Positions 18,240-27,172 of a stretch of 64,000 nt of DNA are shown here, in pieces (the stretch's first letter is position 1; the number at the start of each line of letters is the position of its first letter). Below the pieces are notes generated by a model. It was not told the DNA's origin. It saw only the letters and a program-made list of their open reading frames with translations, and made no database searches. The DNA comes from SVFI01 sp045535935 (lineage in GTDB: Bacteria > Bacillota > Clostridia > Lachnospirales > Lachnospiraceae). A program made the position numbers and the translations under genes. The stretch lies in contig JAZSMO010000012.1 in the NCBI GenBank assembly GCA_045535935.1, positions 39,223-103,222 of the forward strand. The letters run 5' to 3'.

Positions 18240-20240
18240 TTATTCTTTATAAGTTTTTTCAAACTCATCGATCGGCATCGGCTTCGCATAATAATATCCC
18301 TGAATCAGGTCACATTCCTGCTCAATCAAAAAGTCTACCTGATCACGGCTTTCGATACCTTCCGCAACGATTTTCATATCCAGCTTCTTGGCAAGATCAA
18401 TCACCTCGGAGACAATGAGCATTCCGCGGTCCAGAGAATTCATGCCGCGGAAGAAATCCGCATCGATCTTCAATACGTCGATCTGGAGTTCCTTGAGAGA
18501 ATTCAGTGAAGAGTAGCCTGCGCCGAAATCGTCCATGGAAACAGGGAATCCGTGCTCACGGAGCTGCTTTACTGTGTTTAAAAGCACCTGCTTGTCGTCG
18601 AAGAATGCGCTTTCTGTCAGCTCCAGTTCGATCACATCGTGAGGGACATTGTATTTGTCTACGATTTTGCAAATATGATCCGCCAGATCCTCACGCGTAA
18701 AATGTGCACGGGATATATTGACGGAAATCGGAACAACCTTACGTCCCGCGGAAATCCATTGTGATTGTTTTCGCGCAATTTCTTCCAGCATATAGTCATC
18801 CAATTTTAAGATAAATCCATTTTTCTCAAAAATAGGAATGAAGCGGTTTGGCGGGATAAAGCCTTCCGTTGGGTGGATCCATCGAACCAGTGCTTCCGCA
18901 CCGCCGAGCTGTTCTCCTTTTGTGCTGATTTTCGGTTGCAGATACACTTGGAACTCATTGTTTGCGAGGGCGAGGTCCATTTCATCCTCCACTTTGTGTT
19001 CCCAAAGATGTTGTTTATTCATTTCTTCGTCGAAAAAGGCAATGTGTGTTTCTGCGTCTTCGCCCATGAGTTCCCGCGCAATATAGGCGTTATTATAAAG
19101 AAGTTCCACATCTGTTTCTCCTTTTTCGGCCAGACAGACGCCGAAAGTAAAATGTAATTTCATATTCGGGAGAACCTGGCTGACAGACGCCTCTATTTTT
19201 TCGATGCGATCCAGGAGCGATTTTTCATTTTCGTACAAAAGCAGAAGCGCAAAATCCGCATTTTCCCGGTAAGCCATCTGCTCTTTGTTTCGAACAATTT
19301 TGCGGAGCGTATGATAAAAACGTTCCAAAAGTTCTTCGCCGTCCCTCACGCCGAAGCAGGTGCAGAAGCTTTGATATTTCCGCATGCGGAGATGTACAAC
19401 AGCATATTTCCGGCGGCCGTTGCGATTCCTTTTCAGAAGCTTTGTGCTGTGCGTTGTAAAATGCAACCAGTTGTTTCCGCCGGTGACCATGTCCGTGTAA
19501 ATCACTTTCGTAATCCTGTGCTGGTCCGCCAGAACAAAAATAAAGGACACCAGGTAGTAGATACAGAAAATGACAAGCATTACGATTCCGGTTGCGAGCA
19601 TGATGAGGATAAAAACAAAGTCCATCGCATATACATCGATATTGTTCAGTACACAGACATTGTAACTGCCTGCAGGTATCACAAACCAAAGTTTGGCGTG
19701 CAATATGCTTATATGTTCAAAGGACGACGAATTTTCGGAGAGAGCTTCAAGCGGTGAAAGATTTATATGGTCATAAAGATCCGGACTGATGACCATTCCT
19801 CCGTCTTCAAAAGCAAAAACATTTTGTGCATCTTCTTCTATGACAATTTTGAGCGTATGTGACGTTCCGTTTTGCTGGAAATAAAAGTCGGAAGCCTCTT
19901 TCATGTCAGGATAGCGCTCGGAGGAGCTCCAGAGCGGCCTGTTATCTTCTGACAGAATGCTGACAGCAGCAATATCAGGCGAAAAGGTGAGATACGATAA
20001 AATTTTATTGCCGGTTGCATCGAGATCGTTCTCTGCAATGTTCTCGTAGGCAGAGGCAATACGCTCGGAATTCAAATTGCACAGATCTATTTTCGTATAA
20101 AGTGTACTGACGACAGTCAAAGACGTGATGACTGCCAACATAATGATGAACATAAGTAAAAGAAAAATCAGACCGATGATCGACGGTACAATCCGATTCT
20201 TTTTCATTTTTTTAATTCGTTTGTCTTTGGCTCTTTTCAT
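18240..20240 (-). CDS. Membrane-bound EAL-domain c-di-GMP phosphodiesterase with degenerate GGDEF domain
   Basis: The 666-residue protein has a basic N-terminus, a membrane helix (about 18-45), an extracytoplasmic sensor region (about 48-205), a second helix (about 208-240), a degenerate GGDEF domain (about 260-395, no GGDEF signature) and an EAL domain (about 405-660). The EAL domain looks competent: GAEALVRW (the EAL Glu), VNISRAHF, ELTES, MDDFGAGYSS and the DVLKID strand are all there, as are the late VAEGIES and QGYYYAKPM motifs. It should hydrolyse c-di-GMP to pGpG. A diguanylate cyclase is found at 36473-37579. GAGGA lies upstream of the ATG. Confidence 0.93.
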   Translation of the reverse strand: MKRAKDKRIKKMKKNRIVPSIIGLIFLLLMFIIMLAVITSLTVVSTLYTKIDLCNLNSERIASAYENIAENDLDATGNKILSYLTFSPDIAAVSILSEDNRPLWSSSERYPDMKEASDFYFQQNGTSHTLKIVIEEDAQNVFAFEDGGMVISPDLYDHINLSPLEALSENSSSFEHISILHAKLWFVIPAGSYNVCVLNNIDVYAMDFVFILIMLATGIVMLVIFCIYYLVSFIFVLADQHRITKVIYTDMVTGGNNWLHFTTHSTKLLKRNRNGRRKYAVVHLRMRKYQSFCTCFGVRDGEELLERFYHTLRKIVRNKEQMAYRENADFALLLLYENEKSLLDRIEKIEASVSQVLPNMKLHFTFGVCLAEKGETDVELLYNNAYIARELMGEDAETHIAFFDEEMNKQHLWEHKVEDEMDLALANNEFQVYLQPKISTKGEQLGGAEALVRWIHPTEGFIPPNRFIPIFEKNGFILKLDDYMLEEIARKQSQWISAGRKVVPISVNISRAHFTREDLADHICKIVDKYNVPHDVIELELTESAFFDDKQVLLNTVKQLREHGFPVSMDDFGAGYSSLNSLKELQIDVLKIDADFFRGMNSLDRGMLIVSEVIDLAKKLDMKIVAEGIESRDQVDFLIEQECDLIQGYYYAKPMPIDEFEKTYKE

Positions 20241-20357
20241 GAAAAATCCTCACATATAATATTTGATTGCGTGATGTCAGAAAAATGCAATCATAATTGT
20301 TATCATTTTACCATTAAGGAAAGCTACTTTTGTATCTACAAAAATACACAAAATCCC

Positions 20358-20386
20358 TTGCTTATATTTGGTAATTATGCTATCAT
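20358..20386 (+). promoter_or_regulatory. Predicted promoter for the ACT-hom-homoserine kinase-lysC operon
   Basis: TTGCTT (20358-20363), a 17-base spacer and TATCAT (20381-20386). It leaves a leader of about 75 bases before the ATG at 20469. Confidence 0.6.
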
Positions 20387-20468
20387 ATCTCTCGGTGACA
20401 AACAAGTGTGCGCAAGAGGCGTACAGTCAAAAACAACTGTTTGCGTGACGCAGACACGAGGTGAAATC

Positions 20469-20912
20469 ATGAAACAGACAACCGAATATTTCGTGGTGAA
20501 ACAGAAAGCGTTGCCGGAAGTACTTCTCAAGGTGGTGGAAGCCAAGCGTCTGATCGATTCGGGACGGAACATTTCCGTGCAGGAAGCCGTGGATCGGGTC
20601 GGGATCAGCCGGAGTTCCTTCTATAAATATAAAGAAGACATCTTCCCGTTCCACGACACAGCGACCGGTACGACGATCACGCTGACGTTCCAGATGGATG
20701 ACGAGCCGGGACTTCTCTCGGACGTGCTGAAAACAATCGCAACGTTCGGTGCGAACATCCTTACCATCCATCAGAGTATACCGATCAACGGTGTGGCTTC
20801 GCTTTCCATCAGTGTACAGGTTCTTCCGACGACGGGAGATGTATCAAAGATGGTCGATGCCATGGAGCAGCAAAAAGGCGTTCACTACGTGAAAATAATA
20901 GCTAAGGAGTAA
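20469..20912 (+). CDS. ACT-domain protein, UPF0735/PheB type
   Basis: A 147-residue protein with an N-terminal helical part containing an HTH-like stretch (SVQEAVDRVGISRSSFYKYK, about residues 37-56) and a C-terminal ACT domain (about 70-145) of the sort that binds amino acids. The ATG at 20469 is chosen because GAGGTG stands 5 bases before it; the frame is open further upstream but there is no ribosome site there. It opens the homoserine operon, ending 6 bases before hom, so it may sense threonine, methionine or an aromatic amino acid. Proteins of this family are often labelled PheB, without proven chorismate mutase activity. Confidence 0.87.
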   Translation: MKQTTEYFVVKQKALPEVLLKVVEAKRLIDSGRNISVQEAVDRVGISRSSFYKYKEDIFPFHDTATGTTITLTFQMDDEPGLLSDVLKTIATFGANILTIHQSIPINGVASLSISVQVLPTTGDVSKMVDAMEQQKGVHYVKIIAKE

Positions 20913-20918
20913 AGAAAA

Positions 20919-22124
20919 ATGGTAAAAGTAGCAGTATTAGGATACGGTACCGTAGGAAGCGGTATTGTAGAAGTAATTAAGACAAATCAGGACATGGTAA
21001 ATAAAAAAGCAGGAGATGAGATCGATGTAAAATACATCCTTGATCTTCGTGATTTTCCGGGGGATCCGTATGAAAATCTTGTGGTACATGACGTGGAAGT
21101 CATCTTAAACGATCCGGAAGTTCAGGTGATCGCAGAGGCTATGGGAGGCGTAGAACCTGCATATACATTTACAAAGAGAGCCCTTTCGTCAGGAAAGAGC
21201 GTTTGTACATCCAACAAAGAGCTTGTGGCAAAACATGGTCCGGAGCTTCTCCAGATCGCCCGCGACAACAAATGTAACTACATGTTTGAGGCCAGTGTCG
21301 GCGGCGGTATTCCGATCATTCGTCCTTTAAACGCATCCCTTACACCGGAGCGCGTGGACGGAATCACAGGTATCCTCAACGGAACGACCAACTACATCCT
21401 CACAAAGATGGAAAAAGAAGGTTCCGACTTTGATGTGGTATTGAAGGAAGCCCAGGAAAAAGGCTATGCAGAGCGCAATCCGGAAGCGGACGTGGAAGGA
21501 TACGATGCCTGTCGTAAAATTGCCATTCTTTCTTCCCTTGTATATGGAAAGAATGTCAATTTTGAAAATATCTACACAGAAGGTATTACAAAGATCACAA
21601 CGACTGATTTTACATATGCAAAGAAAGCAGGTTGGACGATCAAGCTTCTTGCGATGAGCAAAGAAGTGGACGGCAAATATTTTGCGATGGTAACCCCTTG
21701 CATGATCAACGCAAGCAATCCGCTTTACAGTGTCAATGACGTGTTCAACGGAATTCTCGTTCACGGAAATACACTGGGCAACACCATGTACTACGGTGCA
21801 GGAGCAGGTAAGCTTCCGACCGCCAGTGCAGTTGTTTCCGATATTATCGACTGTGTGAAACATCTCGGCAAGACCGTATTCTGTTTCTGGGATGCAGAAG
21901 ATTTGCAGCTTTCCAGCATGGACGATTCCGTGAAACGTTTCTTTGTCCGTGTGGCTGATGCAGATTTTGCGAAAGCACAGGAAGTGTTCGGCGATGTGGA
22001 AGTCATTGATGCAGACGTAGCCGGCGAAAAGGGATTCTTCACAAAGGCCATGAGCGAGAAAGAATTCAACGAAAAGAGCGCACAGATCGGCAATGTTTTA
22101 AGCCGTATCCGTGTGGAAGAATAG
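20919..22124 (+). CDS. hom: Homoserine dehydrogenase
   Basis: It reduces aspartate semialdehyde to homoserine with NAD(P)H. The 401-residue protein has the Rossmann motif GYGTVGSGIVEV at the N-terminus, the catalytic-domain signature ILNGTTNYILTKM near residue 155, NPEADVEGYDACRK (substrate and metal site) and a C-terminal ACT-like regulatory region from about 325 (RFFVRVADADF onward). The start is supported by AAGGAG in front of an ATG. It is the second gene of the operon with a homoserine kinase candidate 15 bases behind. Confidence 0.97.
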   Translation: MVKVAVLGYGTVGSGIVEVIKTNQDMVNKKAGDEIDVKYILDLRDFPGDPYENLVVHDVEVILNDPEVQVIAEAMGGVEPAYTFTKRALSSGKSVCTSNKELVAKHGPELLQIARDNKCNYMFEASVGGGIPIIRPLNASLTPERVDGITGILNGTTNYILTKMEKEGSDFDVVLKEAQEKGYAERNPEADVEGYDACRKIAILSSLVYGKNVNFENIYTEGITKITTTDFTYAKKAGWTIKLLAMSKEVDGKYFAMVTPCMINASNPLYSVNDVFNGILVHGNTLGNTMYYGAGAGKLPTASAVVSDIIDCVKHLGKTVFCFWDAEDLQLSSMDDSVKRFFVRVADADFAKAQEVFGDVEVIDADVAGEKGFFTKAMSEKEFNEKSAQIGNVLSRIRVEE

Positions 22125-22139
22125 AAAGCAGGAAAACCT

Positions 22140-23342
22140 ATGAAATATGTAATTGTACTTGAGGACGGTATGGCAGATGAGCCGATCGAAGCGCTCGGAG
22201 GCAAAACACCATTAGCCTATGCTGACACACCGAACCTTGACCGTTTAAGCAAGATGAGTGAAATCGGAATGGTACACACGATTCCGGACGGCATGAAACC
22301 GGGAAGCGACACAGCCAATCTTTCCGTGATGGGATACGATCCGAAGATTTATTATTCCGGACGTTCTCCGCTGGAAGCACTCAGCATCGGCATTCCGATG
22401 AAGGATACGGACATTGCGATCCGTTGCAATATCGTGACGATTTCCGAGGATGATGTCCCGTTTGAAGAAAAAACGATCATCGATCACAGTTCAAGTGAAA
22501 TCAGCACGGAGGAATGTGCGGTTTTACTGGAGGCGGTAAAAAAAGAACTTCAGAATGAAATGTATCAGTTTTACGTGGGAACGAGCTACCGTCATTGTTT
22601 GATTTGGGACAAAGGACAGGTGGTGGAGCTGACACCTCCGCATGATGTGCTCACACAGGTGATCGGACAGCATCTTCCGCAGGATGAAGCCCTGCGCGGG
22701 ATGATGAAGAAGAGTTACGACATTCTTGTGAATCATCCGGTCAATATCGCCCGCAAAGAAAAAGGATTAAATCCGGCGAACTGTTGCTGGTTCTGGGGCG
22801 CAGGTACGAAACCGATGCTTTCTTCTTTCTATGAAAAGACAGGAAAGAAGGGACTTATGATCTCGGCGGTTGACCTTCTGAAGGGTATCGCAGTCGGTGC
22901 AGGTATGGATAATGCCGAGGTGGAAGGCGCAGATGCAGGTCTTCACACCAACTATACCGGCAAAAAAGACGCAGCAGTCAAGGCTCTCACACAGGATGGC
23001 TATGACTTTGCATATATTCACATTGAGGCTCCGGACGAGATGGGGCACCAGGGAAGCTATGAGAGAAAAGTGCAGGCGATCGAGTATATCGATGAAAAAG
23101 TAATCGGACCGCTCGTTTCCGAACTTTCTGCAGCAGGCGAGGAGTTCCGTATGCTTGTGCTTCCGGATCATCCGACACCGGTCCGCCTCCGTACCCATAC
23201 AGCGGACAGCGTTCCGTATATGCTTTATGATTCTTCGGCTCCGCTGGATCAGACATGGGACTATACAGAAGAGGCAGCAACAGCTTCCGGCAACGTAGTT
23301 GCAAAGGGCTGCGAGATGATCGATATGTTATTTGCGAAATAA
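22140..23342 (+). CDS. Phosphoglycerate-mutase-like protein, probable homoserine kinase
   Basis: The 400-residue protein belongs to the alkaline-phosphatase superfamily, ApgM-type cofactor-independent phosphoglycerate mutases: LEDGMADEP with the first metal-binding Asp, GSDTANLSVMGYDP with the usual Ser/Thr phosphorylation-site region, and LPDHPTPVRLRTHT with the late metal ligands. The position between hom and lysC, with 15- and 22-base gaps, fits the TIGR02535-type 'proposed homoserine kinase' rather than glycolysis, and no classical GHMP-type thrB is in the operon. The product would be O-phosphohomoserine for threonine. The family is seen directly; the kinase role is inference from context. 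Confidence 0.85.
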   Translation: MKYVIVLEDGMADEPIEALGGKTPLAYADTPNLDRLSKMSEIGMVHTIPDGMKPGSDTANLSVMGYDPKIYYSGRSPLEALSIGIPMKDTDIAIRCNIVTISEDDVPFEEKTIIDHSSSEISTEECAVLLEAVKKELQNEMYQFYVGTSYRHCLIWDKGQVVELTPPHDVLTQVIGQHLPQDEALRGMMKKSYDILVNHPVNIARKEKGLNPANCCWFWGAGTKPMLSSFYEKTGKKGLMISAVDLLKGIAVGAGMDNAEVEGADAGLHTNYTGKKDAAVKALTQDGYDFAYIHIEAPDEMGHQGSYERKVQAIEYIDEKVIGPLVSELSAAGEEFRMLVLPDHPTPVRLRTHTADSVPYMLYDSSAPLDQTWDYTEEAATASGNVVAKGCEMIDMLFAK

Positions 23343-23364
23343 AATTTGAGGAGATTTTTTAGAT

Positions 23365-24684
23365 ATGAAAAAAGTAGTGAAATTCGGTGGTAGTTCACTG
23401 GCAAGTGCTGAACAGTTCGGCAAAGTGGGAGCCATCATCCGTGCAGATAAGGACAGACGTTACGTGGTTCCTTCCGCACCGGGAAAACGTGACAGCAAAG
23501 ATACTAAGGTGACAGATATGCTTTACGGTGCATATGCGCTCGCCGAAAAAGGTAAAAACTTTGACAAAGAGCTTGAGGCAATCAAAGCCAGATATCAGGA
23601 AATTATTGACGGATTGCGTCTGGAGCTTTCTCTTGACAAAGAGTTTGAAAAAGTAAAAGCAGACTTTGCGGCAAAAGCAGGTTCTGACTACGCAGCAAGC
23701 CGCGGCGAGTATTTGAACGGTATCATCATGGCCGACTATCTTGGCTATGAATTTATCGATGCGGCAGAAGTTATCTTTTTTGATAATAACGGAAACTTTA
23801 TGGCAGATAAAACAAACGAAGTGCTTCGTGACAGACTGAAAGGCTGTGAGAGAGCGGTTATTCCGGGATTTTACGGAGCAAAGCTTGACGGAACGATCAA
23901 GACCTTCTCCCGTGGAGGTTCCGATATTACAGGTTCTATCGTTGCAAAAGCAGCAAAGGTAGATGTTTACGAAAACTGGACTGACGTTTCAGGATTCCTT
24001 GTGGCGGATCCTCGTGTCATCGAAAATCCAAAGGGTATCGAGACCATCACATACCGCGAGCTTCGCGAGCTTTCTTACATGGGAGCATCCGTACTTCATG
24101 AAGATGCGATTTTCCCTGTCCGCAAGGAAGGTATTCCGATCAATATCCGAAATACCAACGCGCCGAAGGACAAAGGCACCTGGATTGTGGAGGATACCTG
24201 TCAGAGATCCAAATATACTATCACAGGTATCGCAGGTAAAAAAGGCTTCTGTGCCATCAACATTGAAAAAGACGGTATGAACTCAGAGGTTGGGTTTGGC
24301 AGAAAAGTGCTTCAGGCCTTTGAAGAAAACGGAATTTCCTTCGAGCATGTTCCGTCCGGTATCGATACGATGACTGTGTTTGCACACCAGTCCGAGTTTG
24401 AAGAAAAAGAGCAGAATGTTCTTGCAGCGATTCATAAGCTTGCAAGTCCTGACTTTATCGAACTGGAAGCAGACCTTGCGCTGATCGCTGTCGTAGGACG
24501 CGGAATGCGCCAGACAAGAGGTACTGCGGGAAGAATCTTCTCCGCATTAGCACATGCTAACGTAAACGTAAAAATGATCGACCAGGGATCTTCCGAGCTT
24601 AACATCATCATCGGTGTCAAAAATGATGATTTCGAGGAAGCAATCCGTGCCATCTATCGTATATTCGTAGAGATCCAGTTATAA
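23365..24684 (+). CDS. lysC: Aspartate kinase
   Basis: First step of the aspartate pathway: ATP-dependent phosphorylation of aspartate. The 439-residue protein begins VVKFGGSSLAS (catalytic Lys and ATP site), has the SRGGSDITGS motif near residue 177 and two ACT domains (about 300-365 and 370-439) that normally mediate feedback inhibition by lysine or threonine. It closes the ACT-hom-kinase-lysC operon. Only 49 bases separate it from ahcY and no strong terminator lies between them, so read-through is likely. Confidence 0.97.
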   Translation: MKKVVKFGGSSLASAEQFGKVGAIIRADKDRRYVVPSAPGKRDSKDTKVTDMLYGAYALAEKGKNFDKELEAIKARYQEIIDGLRLELSLDKEFEKVKADFAAKAGSDYAASRGEYLNGIIMADYLGYEFIDAAEVIFFDNNGNFMADKTNEVLRDRLKGCERAVIPGFYGAKLDGTIKTFSRGGSDITGSIVAKAAKVDVYENWTDVSGFLVADPRVIENPKGIETITYRELRELSYMGASVLHEDAIFPVRKEGIPINIRNTNAPKDKGTWIVEDTCQRSKYTITGIAGKKGFCAINIEKDGMNSEVGFGRKVLQAFEENGISFEHVPSGIDTMTVFAHQSEFEEKEQNVLAAIHKLASPDFIELEADLALIAVVGRGMRQTRGTAGRIFSALAHANVNVKMIDQGSSELNIIIGVKNDDFEEAIRAIYRIFVEIQL

Positions 24685-24733
24685 AATTGACGATTGATTA
24701 CAGTGACCGGTACATGGTCCTAAGGAGATAATT

Positions 24734-25972
24734 ATGAGCAGTGAAATCAGAGATATCAATCTGGCAGAAAGCGGCGAACGCAAAATAGAGTGGGTAAAAC
24801 GGAATTGCGATCTTCTTCGTATGCTGGAGGAAGAGTTTGCAAAGACGAAGCCTTTTGCCGGTAAAAAAGTGGCACTTTCCGTGCATCTGGAAGCAAAAAC
24901 CGCTTATCTTTGCAAGGTGCTTGCAGCCGGCGGAGCGCAGATGTATGTGACGGGCTCCAACCCGCTTTCCACACAGGATGACGTGGCGGCGGCTCTTGTG
25001 GCAGCAGGACTTGAAGTCCATGCGTGGTATGATGCCACAGATGAAGAGTACAACCACCATATCCGCAAGGTGCTGGAGGTCGGACCGAATATTATCATCG
25101 ACGACGGCGGGGACCTGGTGCATATGATGCACACCGAGTTCCGCGATTTGATTCCGAATGTCATCGGCGGATGCGAGGAAACGACGACGGGTATCATCCG
25201 CCTGGAAGCCATGGATGCGGCCGGCGAGCTGATGTTCCCTATGGTAAAAGTAAACAATGCAGACTGCAAGCATTTATTTGATAATCGTTACGGAACCGGA
25301 CAGTCCGTCTGGGACGGTATCAACCGCACGACCAACCTGATTGTTGCAGGCAAGACGGTAGTCGTAGCCGGTTACGGCTGGTGCGGAAAAGGAACCGCCA
25401 TGCGTGCGAAAGGTCTCGGCGCAAAGGTAGTTGTGACTGAAATCGACCCGATCAAGGCGATTGAAGCAGTCATGGACGGCTTTGAAGTTATGCCGATGAA
25501 TGAGGCGGCAAAGATTGGTGATTTCTTTGTGACGGTGACAGGCTGTAACAAAGTCATTGACGAGGAAGATTTTGCTGTGATGAAGGATGGTGCCATCCTT
25601 TGCAATGCAGGACATTTTGATTGTGAAATTGATATGGCGAGACTCAAAGAAATCGCCGTAGAAAAGAAAGAAATGCGCAAAAACATTATGGGCTACAAGC
25701 TTCCGAGCGGCCAGTGGATTTTCGTTCTGGCAGAAGGACGTCTTGTCAACCTGGCAGCAGGCGACGGACATCCGGCGGAAATCATGGACATGAGCTTTGC
25801 CATTCAGGCGTTGTCCGCAAAGTATCTTGTGGAACATGCCAATCAGCTTAATTCCAAACTGATTGACGTTCCAAAGGAAGTAGACAACAATGTCGCAGCC
25901 AGAAAGCTTGCATTCCTCGGAAAACAGATTGACACCTTGACCGACGAGCAGGTAGCGTATTTGAATTCTTAA
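24734..25972 (+). CDS. ahcY: Adenosylhomocysteinase
   Basis: It splits S-adenosylhomocysteine into adenosine and homocysteine, completing the methyl cycle. The 412-residue protein carries the substrate-site motifs NPLSTQDD and DDGGDL, the NAD-binding VVVAGYGWCGKG near residue 215, CNAGHFDCEI and the C-terminal GDGHPAEIMDMSFA. AAGGAGATAATT precedes the ATG. Its placement after the aspartate-family operon links it to homoserine and methionine metabolism. Confidence 0.97.
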   Translation: MSSEIRDINLAESGERKIEWVKRNCDLLRMLEEEFAKTKPFAGKKVALSVHLEAKTAYLCKVLAAGGAQMYVTGSNPLSTQDDVAAALVAAGLEVHAWYDATDEEYNHHIRKVLEVGPNIIIDDGGDLVHMMHTEFRDLIPNVIGGCEETTTGIIRLEAMDAAGELMFPMVKVNNADCKHLFDNRYGTGQSVWDGINRTTNLIVAGKTVVVAGYGWCGKGTAMRAKGLGAKVVVTEIDPIKAIEAVMDGFEVMPMNEAAKIGDFFVTVTGCNKVIDEEDFAVMKDGAILCNAGHFDCEIDMARLKEIAVEKKEMRKNIMGYKLPSGQWIFVLAEGRLVNLAAGDGHPAEIMDMSFAIQALSAKYLVEHANQLNSKLIDVPKEVDNNVAARKLAFLGKQIDTLTDEQVAYLNS

Positions 25973-26010
25973 TTTGTTTGAGTATGTGACGCAAGTTTAA
26001 TGACAATGCG

Positions 26011-26049
26011 GGGCATATAGAGGAGAAAATCCTTTATATGCCCTCTTTT
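26011..26049 (+). terminator. Terminator of ahcY
   Basis: A 14-base-pair stem (26011-26024 with 26030-26043, one G-T pair) and a T-rich tail. It lies 38 bases after the ahcY stop. Confidence 0.88.
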
Positions 26050-26111
26050 ATTGGTTCTAAAATGCGTTATGTAAACCAAAAGGACATGTGACGCGGACAA
26101 AAGCTAATGAC

Positions 26112-26137
26112 ACCCCGTTTTTTGCAAAAAACGGGGT
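26112..26137. repeat. Perfect 26-base palindrome
   Basis: ACCCCGTTTTTTG followed directly by its complement. It may fold as a hairpin on either strand; there is no T run outside the stem, so it is not a typical terminator. Confidence 0.7.
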
Positions 26138-26277
26138 ATCACAAGACAATAGTAATTCATATGCCCAAATAGTTTACATAACTACAGCCCAAAGAAATTA
26201 AGCGGGGTACCGCAGAACAAAAGATTTGCTATATGCCCAACGTCCGGAAAGGGGTGCTGAAACAAATCTTAAATATC

Positions 26278-26916
26278 CTAAAATCCAAGATCCTCCGCAA
26301 CAAGGAATACCTTGATTCTTCCGTCGTGTTTGCTCTTTCTGGTGATAACAACCTGACAGCAGATACAGTCAGGAGAGAGACAGCCTGCACATGCGCCTGT
26401 GACTGAGCAAGGAGTGTTCTTATTTAAACGGATTGTGTTTGGCGGGCTGGCAACATTTTGTGTTCTTGTCAGGCCGCTGCCGATATCGGTTACTACTTTG
26501 TTCATGCCCACAACGAGATAGACATGTTTCGGTCCGTGAATCAAGCAGGCAACGCGATTGCCGTTTCCGTCGATGTTGACCAGTTCGCCGTCCATTGTGA
26601 TGGCATTGGTGCTCATGAGATAGTAATCGCTGCACACTGTTTTTGCATAGATTTCGCGATCTTCCTCCGGAGATTTTGCAGATGCGCGATCAATCAATTC
26701 ATATTTGCCTCCGAATTTGAGTGCATCCATGAGTCCGCATTCTTTTAAGGATTCGGAACCACCCCAGGCAACCGTTGCGCCTTCTTCCATCATGGAAAGA
26801 ATCTTCTCACATGCTTCTGCGGAATTTTCGCAGTAGATACCCTCCATATTTCTTTTCTCAAGATTTTCGATAATGACCTTTGCTTTTTTGGCAAAGGCTT
26901 CTTTTACATATGACAT
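26278..26916 (-). CDS. LUD-domain protein (lactate utilization protein C/YkgG-like)
   Basis: A 212-residue single-domain member of the LUD (DUF162) family. WGGSESLKECGL, the YLMSTNAITMDGELVNIDGNGNR stretch (here in parts: STNAITMDG, NIDGNGNR) and VVGMNKVV are characteristic. The C-terminal part is cysteine-rich (CSVTGACAGCLSPDCICCQ), suggesting metal or Fe-S binding. Stand-alone members are common in clostridia and their substrate is not established; LutC homologues act in lactate oxidation complexes. It is transcribed alone. GGGAGG is seen upstream of the ATG on the - strand. Confidence 0.86.
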   Translation of the reverse strand: MSYVKEAFAKKAKVIIENLEKRNMEGIYCENSAEACEKILSMMEEGATVAWGGSESLKECGLMDALKFGGKYELIDRASAKSPEEDREIYAKTVCSDYYLMSTNAITMDGELVNIDGNGNRVACLIHGPKHVYLVVGMNKVVTDIGSGLTRTQNVASPPNTIRLNKNTPCSVTGACAGCLSPDCICCQVVITRKSKHDGRIKVFLVAEDLGF

Positions 26917-27137
26917 AGAAATACCTCCCTTTCTTTTTTGATTGTATCATAAAATATGCGCCATGAACAGATGTGATGCACCTGCTTTGTGTTTAGAATT
27001 GTGTGAATATTTCCTCTTTTTTGCTTTTTTTTACACATAAATTCACAAAAAATATGGAAAGAAAAGGAAATATAGGCAGAAAACTACAAAAAAACGTATA
27101 AAAAATGAAAAAATATCAAAAATATTTTAAAATTGTG
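26917..27137. other. AT-rich intergenic DNA
   Basis: Between the LUD gene and the strong promoter at 27138 there is AT-rich, A-tract sequence with no credible coding frame. It probably holds the LUD promoter on the - strand; I see no clear -35/-10 pair. Confidence 0.5.
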
Positions 27138-27166
27138 TTGACAAATGTCAAAAGAGAAGATATACT
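27138..27166 (+). promoter_or_regulatory. Near-consensus promoter with palindrome over the -35 box
   Basis: TTGACA (27138-27143), a 17-base spacer and TATACT (27161-27166). The -35 box is half of a perfect inverted repeat, TTGACA-AA-TGTCAA (27138-27151), a possible operator. Confidence 0.8.
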
Positions 27167-27172
27167 AAATTC

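Larger units (their letters stand above)
25973..26277. repeat. Intergenic region rich in short palindromes and repeats
   Basis: No gene is seen. It holds (i) the ahcY terminator at 26011-26049, (ii) a perfect 26-base palindrome at 26112-26137, (iii) an inverted pair GTTATGTAAAC (26066-26076) and GTTTACATAAC (26172-26182), (iv) ATATGCCC or CATATGCCC at 26036-26043, 26158-26166 and 26231-26238, and (v) two copies of GTGACGC followed after 8-13 bases by TAATGACA (from 25986 and 26089). It may be a REP-like cluster or the remains of a small mobile element. Confidence 0.5.
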
